From an uncultured Oscillospiraceae bacterium (lineage in GTDB: Bacteria > Bacillota > Clostridia > Oscillospirales > Oscillospiraceae): a stretch of DNA of 9,862 nucleotides. Below the pieces are notes generated by a model. It worked only from the letters and a program-made list of their open reading frames with translations, had not been told where the DNA came from and searched no databases. The stretch is taken from NCBI GenBank assembly GCA_900758315.1, contig CAAERF010000508.1, positions 1 through 9,862 of the forward strand, written 5' to 3'. Shown piece after piece: positions 6,238 to 9,862 of the stretch. A program made the translations under genes and the position numbers. Position 1 is the stretch's first letter. Each line of letters starts with the position of its first letter.

Positions 6238-6867
6238 GTGGATAGAAAAATCGCATGGAGCTCCGGTCGCTTCGACGAGATAGAGCTTGTATACGAAAAG
6301 GCGGAAGGGAACGCGGGGATTGGAGCCCTGCTAGAAGAGCTGGAAACCCTTGCGCTGAGTGAGGCCCACGATCACTGCGGGCTGTTAAGGACGGAAAAAG
6401 GGCCCATCACAGCGGAACAGTTTGAGGCGATGAGCGCATCGGACCGGGAAACGGTGATCTATCTGTTGAGCGGAATCGGACTGGCCGACATTGCGCTGGA
6501 TTACAAAGCCGCTAAAATTACGCTGAAGCTCTCCCCGATGATTCAAAACGTGATGGGGTGCACCGTGTTCTCCATCCTGAACCGGCTGGAAAAACTGGAT
6601 GGCTCTTTCAGCGTGCGGTGCCCGAAAGCGACTCTGGAAATTCAGGTCCCACTCGGTGGGAAAAAGGGGTTGATGAAGTGGGAGATGCTGATCATGCAGC
6701 TGTATCCCTGGCTTTCCGTGCGTGAGGTCTCTGCCCATGAGGTGGCGCAAGCGGTAAATACTTCTACAAAAAGCGATGAGACGCAAATGCCGAAGAAAAA
6801 GAAAGGATTTTTTTGGCAAACTGTTTGGAAAGTAGTTGCCATGTCGAAGGACGTCGAACGATTTTAA
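6238..6867 (+). CDS. Protein of unknown function, second gene of the HTH-ATPase-CYTH operon
   Basis: 209 aa, not recognised. It starts at GTG 6238, 6 bases after a strong GAGGAGGAG ribosome binding site that overlaps the upstream stop codon, so it is clearly translated with the HTH-ATPase-CYTH gene. No signal peptide or sure membrane segment is visible. The N-terminal ~85 residues look mainly helical (ALLEELETLALSEAHDH, EQFEAMSASDRETVIYLLS). Residues 88-140 look beta-rich (KITLKLSP, GSFSVRC, ATLEIQVPLGG). Near the C-terminus a basic PKKKK (185-189) is followed by an aromatic/hydrophobic stretch GFFWQTVWKVV (190-200), which might touch membrane or nucleic acid. No catalytic motif is evident. 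Partnership with the upstream fusion protein is inferred from context only. Confidence 0.8.
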   Translation: MDRKIAWSSGRFDEIELVYEKAEGNAGIGALLEELETLALSEAHDHCGLLRTEKGPITAEQFEAMSASDRETVIYLLSGIGLADIALDYKAAKITLKLSPMIQNVMGCTVFSILNRLEKLDGSFSVRCPKATLEIQVPLGGKKGLMKWEMLIMQLYPWLSVREVSAHEVAQAVNTSTKSDETQMPKKKKGFFWQTVWKVVAMSKDVERF

Positions 6868-6896
6868 TTGACACCATGCGGAAAAATTGGTATCAT
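6868..6896 (+). promoter_or_regulatory. Orphan strong promoter after the unknown gene
   Basis: Consensus -35 TTGACA begins at the base right after the TAA stop codon (6868-6873), then a 17-bp spacer and -10 TATCAT (6891-6896). No protein gene follows on this strand; the next gene is on the minus strand. Confidence 0.75.
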
Positions 6897-6902
6897 TTGT
6901 AA

Positions 6903-6985
6903 TGCAGAGAGGAAACACCCTCAAATATCGCAAAAGTGTATGAAGGAAAGACCAGAAGTTGTTCAGGACTTCTGGTCTTTTCTCA
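6903..6985 (+). ncRNA. Candidate small RNA between an orphan promoter and a terminator
   Basis: The promoter at 6868-6896 predicts a start near 6903, and a terminator ends at about 6981-6985, giving a transcript of about 80 nt. A small 5' hairpin is possible (GAGG 6909-6912 with CCTC 6919-6922). Two tiny ORFs exist (13 codons from 6902; 20 codons from 6940), but neither has a ribosome binding site, so a non-coding RNA is more likely than a peptide. No known RNA family was recognised. Confidence 0.45.
6947..6985. terminator. Bidirectional terminator, 13-bp perfect stem
   Basis: AAAGACCAGAAGT (6947-6959) pairs with ACTTCTGGTCTTT (6968-6980), loop of 8 nt, followed by TCTC on the plus strand and CCTTC on the minus strand. 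It lies between converging units, so it can end both the candidate small RNA and the AraC-type gene. A T run at 6993-6998 could back it up on the plus strand. Confidence 0.75.
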
Positions 6986-7012
6986 GTTTGGGTCTTTTTT
7001 AGATGGCTGGGC

Positions 7013-7892
7013 TTATTCAGCTGCTTTGATCGCCCGCAGTTCCATGTAACCGCGCGTGCCAAGGGGTTCCAGCTGAATGCGGGGCTGATCGGGGTCCCAT
7101 TCGCAGCCGATCAGGGCCGGATTGTATTTGTCCATGGCGGCCCAGACCTCTTCGATGGCCTGGTAATAGGCTTCCTCGGCGAAGGGATCGCCCTGGAACA
7201 TCAGATAGCGGGCGGCAGGCAGCTGGATCACATCAAATCCCTCCGGAATGACGCCGGTGAAATCGACTGGTACCTCCACGCCCTGGACATAGGTGGAAGT
7301 GCCGGGTTCGCGGTAGGGCTCCGGCAGCCAGAGACAGACCGGCTCTCCGCACAGGGATTTCATGCTGGTGAGGATGCCCCAGACCTCACAGCCGACCCTG
7401 ACAGTAGGTCCAGTAGTCGGAAGCGGTGGTACCCCGTTTGAGGATCACCTTGCGCTCCGGTTTTTCAACGGTTTGGACGAAAACGGTTTTAGTAGTATTC
7501 ACGTTGCACGACTCCTTCCAAAGTGATTTTAACTTGACGCCAAAAGGGGTGAACAGTGGCAGTGGAACAGGAGAGGCGGCGTATTCGTGGGGATTGCAGC
7601 CGAAGGTGCGGAAAAAGGCGCGCTGATACCCGTCTACGCTGCCAAAGCCTGTGTCATAGGCCACGTCAATGATTTTGCAGGTCTGATCCCGCAGCCGCAG
7701 GGCGGAACGGGACAGCCGCAGACGCCGGATGTAGTCTGCCGGAGTAAAACCGGTCAGCTGCTTGAACAGACGGTGAGAATACCAGGGCGAAAACAGGGAT
7801 ACGGCGGCGAGATCTGCCAGGGTAATGGGTTCGTAGAGGTGCTGCTCAATGTATTCCTGCATGCGCTGTACTGCGTTGATCTGATCTGTCAT
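7013..7892 (-). pseudogene. AraC/Rob-type transcription regulator with GyrI-like effector domain, frameshifted
   Basis: Two adjoining frames together make one familiar protein. The first (7386-7892, 168 codons from ATG) has an AraC-type DNA-binding domain at its N-terminus (about residues 5-104; ITLADLAAVSLFSPWYSHRLFK and IIDVAYDTGFGSVDGYQRAFFR), then the start of an effector domain ending TASDYWTYCQGRL-stop. The second frame continues with VGCEVWGILTSMKSLCGEP and ends ELRAIKAAE at 7013, containing the GyrI/BacT-like features YVQGVEVP and PRIQLEP. The switch is near 7394-7398: relatives, as I recall, have CQEVGCEVWG, which would need two more bases there. With two bases restored the protein would be 293 aa, normal for the family. 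The second frame has no ribosome binding site at its ATG (7363). ATG 7892 has AGGAG 8 bases upstream. Cause: mutation, sequencing error, or less likely programmed +1 shifting. Confidence 0.82.
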
Positions 7893-7975
7893 CTGTCTCA
7901 CTCCTTTCGGGCTGAGCTTATTCTAAACGAAAGAGGAGCCTGTGCGCTCGATGTTTTTTGCGTTCTGCAAAAGAG

Positions 7976-8017
7976 AACGATCGCCCTCCGGGTGGTGCAG
8001 AGGACGATCGTTTTTTT
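7976..8017. terminator. Terminator hairpin downstream of the SGNH hydrolase gene
   Basis: AACGATCG (7976-7983) pairs with CGATCGTT (8005-8012); after a C/A mismatch the stem continues CCTC/GAGG. The plus strand has seven T (8011-8017), while the minus strand, the direction of the neighbouring hydrolase gene, has GTTCTCTTTTGC. It most likely ends the hydrolase transcript before the AraC-type gene. Confidence 0.65.
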
Positions 8018-8036
8018 GGGGTTCCTGTGGTGAGCG

Positions 8037-8684
8037 TTATTCCTCGGCAGTGATGGCACGAAGCCACTGCTGAGCGATGTACGCCATGCCATCCCGGTTG
8101 GGGTGAACGCCGTCGATGGCGTCGTACCGGCCCTCGCCCAGTTCGGCGATGTGACAGCCGGCGTTGGTGACCTCTTTGCGGATCAGGTCGTTGTAGATGC
8201 CGATGGGATGGGAGGCCTCCGCGTTGAAAAAGGGCGGTATGTCATTGCTGACCTGCTGTCCCTGCAGCAGGGTGCCGCACCAGATCTCAGCGTTGGGATA
8301 TAAGGTGGTCAGTTTGGAGAGCATGCTCCGGTAGGCCTTGGAGAAGTGCTTGCGGGGAACGCTGAAGCCCCAGTCATTGCCGCCCATGTTGACCAGAATC
8401 ACATCGGGCGCTCCGTTTTCCCCCAGCGCACCGGTCCGGTGGTCGGAACAGCCGGCGGTGAGGCGGGTGCCGTACACCGTGCTGCCGGAGTAGGAGTTGT
8501 TGACGCCGAGGGTGCCGCCAAGGCTGTTGATTACCTGCATCCACCAGGCGTCGTTGACAGAGGCGACGCCGGTCACCTTTTGAAACCAGGAGTCGTAAAA
8601 GACGGAATCGGCAGGGGTATAGCCCTCGTAGGTGCTGATGGAATCGCCCAGAATGCAAAATCGTTTTCCGGAATAAGAGTTCAT
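8037..8684 (-). CDS. SGNH/GDSL-type hydrolase
   Basis: 215 aa, a compact SGNH-fold esterase/lipase. All sequence blocks are visible: GDSIS (13-17, nucleophile S15), VNNSYSGSTV (61-70, oxyanion Gly), GGND (101-104, oxyanion N103) and DGVHPNRDGM (191-200, catalytic D191 and H194). Such enzymes hydrolyse esters, often acetyl groups on carbohydrates; the substrate cannot be read from the sequence. There is no signal peptide, so it should act in the cytoplasm. The ATG at 8684 has AAGGG about 6 bases upstream and follows a good promoter. It is divergent from the yebC-family gene and stands alone, with a terminator after it. Confidence 0.92.
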   Translation of the reverse strand: MNSYSGKRFCILGDSISTYEGYTPADSVFYDSWFQKVTGVASVNDAWWMQVINSLGGTLGVNNSYSGSTVYGTRLTAGCSDHRTGALGENGAPDVILVNMGGNDWGFSVPRKHFSKAYRSMLSKLTTLYPNAEIWCGTLLQGQQVSNDIPPFFNAEASHPIGIYNDLIRKEVTNAGCHIAELGEGRYDAIDGVHPNRDGMAYIAQQWLRAITAEE

Positions 8685-8723
8685 GTCGACCCTTCTTTCT
8701 ACTGTAATTTCAGAGTTGAACTT

Positions 8724-8752
8724 ATTTTACAGCAAAAGCGTGCGGGATTCAA
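8724..8752 (-). promoter_or_regulatory. Promoter of the SGNH hydrolase gene
   Basis: Minus strand: -35 TTGAAT (8747-8752), 17-bp spacer, -10 TAAAAT (8724-8729). The start is expected near 8717, about 32 nt before the ATG. It is back to back with the yebC promoter; the two -35 elements are 24 bp apart. Confidence 0.75.
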
Positions 8753-8776
8753 CTGCATTTCTCAAAGAGAAGCTAC

Positions 8777-8805
8777 TTGCAAGGCAGGAGGGCGTGTGCT
8801 ATAAT
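8777..8805 (+). promoter_or_regulatory. Promoter of the YebC-family gene
   Basis: -35 TTGCAA (8777-8782), 17-bp spacer, perfect -10 TATAAT (8800-8805). The start is expected near 8812, which gives a leader of about 100 nt before the ATG at 8911. Confidence 0.8.
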
Positions 8806-8816
8806 TTTAATACTAT

Positions 8817-8877
8817 GTGGTGATTGTATTTGTTCAGCAGCTGGACGGTGTTCCGGCTGAATGAATCCGATCACCAC
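8817..8877 (+). promoter_or_regulatory. Long stem-loop in the 5' leader of the YebC-family gene
   Basis: GTGGTGAT (8817-8824) pairs with ATCACCAC (8870-8877). Inside, TTCAGC (8833-8838) pairs with GCTGAA (8856-8861), and UGG/CCG continues the inner helix around loop ACGGTGTT. The structure begins within a few bases of the predicted transcript start. It ends 33 bases before the start codon and has no U run, so it is not a terminator. It may protect the 5' end or be a regulatory site; I recognise no known riboswitch. Confidence 0.55.
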
Positions 8878-8910
8878 AGCGAAAGAATACTGTAGAAGGG
8901 ATGAGTACCA

Positions 8911-9645
8911 ATGTCCGGACATTCCAAGTGGCATAATATTCAGAAAACCAAGGGTGCGGCCGACGCAAAGCGTTCCGCCGCCTTTACCAAGATCGCGCGT
9001 GAGATCATCGTCGCCGTAAAGACCGGCGGCAGCGGCGATCCGAAGAATAACTCCAAGCTGGCAACCGTCATCACCAAGGCCAAGGCCGTCAACATGCCGA
9101 AAGACAATATCAAGCGCACCATTGACAAGGCGCTGGCGTCCGGCAACAGCGACAGCTATGAAAACCTGCGGTATGAGGGCTACGGTCCCTCCGGCGTGGC
9201 CGTGATCGTGGACGTTCTGACGGACAACCGCAACCGTACTGCCCCCAATATCCGGCACCTGTTCGATAAGTACAACGGCAATCTGGGCGCAACCGGCTGC
9301 GTCTCCTGGTCCTTTGACCGCAAGGGGCAGGTTATCATCGACAATGAGGACGGAGATCTGGATGAAGATACCGTCATGATGGACGCACTGGAGGCCGGCG
9401 CAGATGACCTGGTCAACGAGGGCGAAGTGTTCGTGATTTACACGGACCCGGACGCACTGTCCGATGTTGTGGAAGCGCTGGAAGGCAAGGGCTATACCTT
9501 TGAGTCCGCTGAAGTGGCGATGGTGCCCCAGAATACCATCAAGCTGACCGATGAGGGCGACATCAAGAACATGGAGAAAATGATCGACATGCTGGAAGAG
9601 GATGACGATGTCCAGAACGTCTGGCATAACTGGGATCAGGATTGA
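8911..9645 (+). CDS. YebC/PmpR (TACO1) family protein
   Basis: 244 aa, full length for the family. The N-terminus MSGHSKWHNIQKTKGAADAK is the family hallmark. Other typical parts are NMPKDNIKRTIDKA (about 70-83), YEGYGPSGVAVIVD (89-102), TDNRNRTAPNIRH (104-116) and the acidic domain with FVIYTDP and MVPQNTIKL. Members were long annotated as DNA-binding transcription regulators; more recent work on bacterial YebC and mitochondrial TACO1 points to a ribosome-associated role that relieves stalling on difficult stretches such as polyproline. Which role applies here cannot be read from the sequence. AAGGG lies 10 bases before the ATG. It is a single-gene transcript with its own promoter, folded leader and terminator. 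Confidence 0.96.
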   Translation: MSGHSKWHNIQKTKGAADAKRSAAFTKIAREIIVAVKTGGSGDPKNNSKLATVITKAKAVNMPKDNIKRTIDKALASGNSDSYENLRYEGYGPSGVAVIVDVLTDNRNRTAPNIRHLFDKYNGNLGATGCVSWSFDRKGQVIIDNEDGDLDEDTVMMDALEAGADDLVNEGEVFVIYTDPDALSDVVEALEGKGYTFESAEVAMVPQNTIKLTDEGDIKNMEKMIDMLEEDDDVQNVWHNWDQD

Positions 9646-9683
9646 CCGGCCCTCGCGCTACATTAAAAATATTTAAGTAAAAG

Positions 9684-9729
9684 AAACCCGTCTTAGGTGT
9701 GTGGTTCTGCGCATCCAGGACGGGTTTTT
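9684..9729 (+). terminator. Intrinsic terminator of the YebC-family gene
   Basis: AAACCCGTC (9684-9692) pairs with GACGGGTTT (9719-9727) around a 26-nt loop, followed by more T (run 9725-9729) and TTGTTTG-like sequence. It lies about 40 bases after the stop codon. Confidence 0.8.
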
Positions 9730-9815
9730 GTTTGTGAGTGGTGTGGTGCAGAAAGGGAGAGAATTGCGCACGCACGGGCTAGTGTAGAGGGAAAGGAAAA
9801 AAGTCGAAAAAGGTG

Positions 9816-9844
9816 TTGACAAGTTGGCGCGGATTTAGTATACT
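9816..9844 (+). promoter_or_regulatory. Near-consensus promoter, probably for a stable RNA beyond the right edge
   Basis: -35 TTGACA (9816-9821), 17-bp spacer, -10 TATACT (9839-9844). The A-rich block and GTGTTGACA just upstream resemble the tRNA promoter at 4121-4132. The transcript starts near 9851 and leaves the window at once, so the gene is not visible. The rest of 9730-9815 holds no gene that I can see. Confidence 0.8.
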
Positions 9845-9862
9845 AAGCAAGCGCTCGAGAGA

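Noticed and set aside
4687..6867. Genomic island inserted at the 3' end of tRNA-Lys
   Set aside because: No integrase and no repeat of the tRNA 3' end downstream; the tRNA operon terminator is intact directly after the gene.
6902..7002. Tiny overlapping ORFs of 13 and 20 codons inside the candidate small RNA
   Set aside because: Neither has a ribosome binding site, and the second runs through the terminator stem.
8773..9627. A 284-aa minus-strand reading frame opposite the YebC-family gene
   Set aside because: It is a shadow of a clearly conserved gene, produced by its codon usage; no family resemblance.

Overview
The window reads as chromosomal DNA of a moderately GC-rich anaerobic Firmicute (class Clostridia, probably an Oscillospiraceae-type gut lineage). 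The basis is the gene set (a GGGtGRT/NifU-like pair, DUF1540 protein, CmpB-type membrane protein, gamma carbonic anhydrase, TACO1/YebC), Gram-positive style AGGAGG ribosome binding sites, sigma-A promoters with 17-bp spacers, and simple intrinsic terminators. Genus cannot be fixed from the sequence alone. No transposase, phage gene or CRISPR array is visible.

Layout. Positions 1-1070 (minus): a two-gene operon of a NifU-like scaffold and the N-terminal third of a GGGtGRT protein, driven by a clear promoter at 1160-1188. Positions 1200-1530: a gene-free stretch packed with perfect hairpins, several of them terminator-like. Positions 1535-2881 (minus): a 57-aa Cys-rich DUF1540 protein, a gamma carbonic anhydrase with its own promoter, and a five-helix CmpB-like membrane protein. 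Positions 2958-4081 (plus): a stand-alone aspartate carbamoyltransferase whose C-terminus carries a four-cysteine zinc ribbon resembling that of PyrI. Positions 4127-4799 (plus): a strong promoter, five tRNA genes (Gly-TCC, Arg-TCT, His-GTG, Gln-TTG, Lys-TTT) and a 17-bp terminator stem. Positions 4866-6867 (plus): a two-gene operon of an HTH + P-loop ATPase + CYTH fusion protein and an unrecognised 209-aa protein. Positions 6868-6985: an orphan promoter-to-terminator unit that may be a small RNA. Positions 7013-7892 (minus): an AraC/Rob-type regulator split by a frameshift. Positions 8037-8752 (minus): an SGNH hydrolase with its own promoter. Positions 8777-9729 (plus): a YebC-family protein with a strongly folded 5' leader and a terminator. 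Positions 9816-9844: a near-consensus promoter pointing out of the window.

Most of this is housekeeping or accessory metabolism. The best candidates for something little described are the HTH-ATPase-CYTH fusion with its unknown partner, the PyrB-zinc ribbon fusion, the palindrome cluster at 1239-1525, and the possible small RNA at about 6903-6985. I cannot show that any of them is new without database searches.
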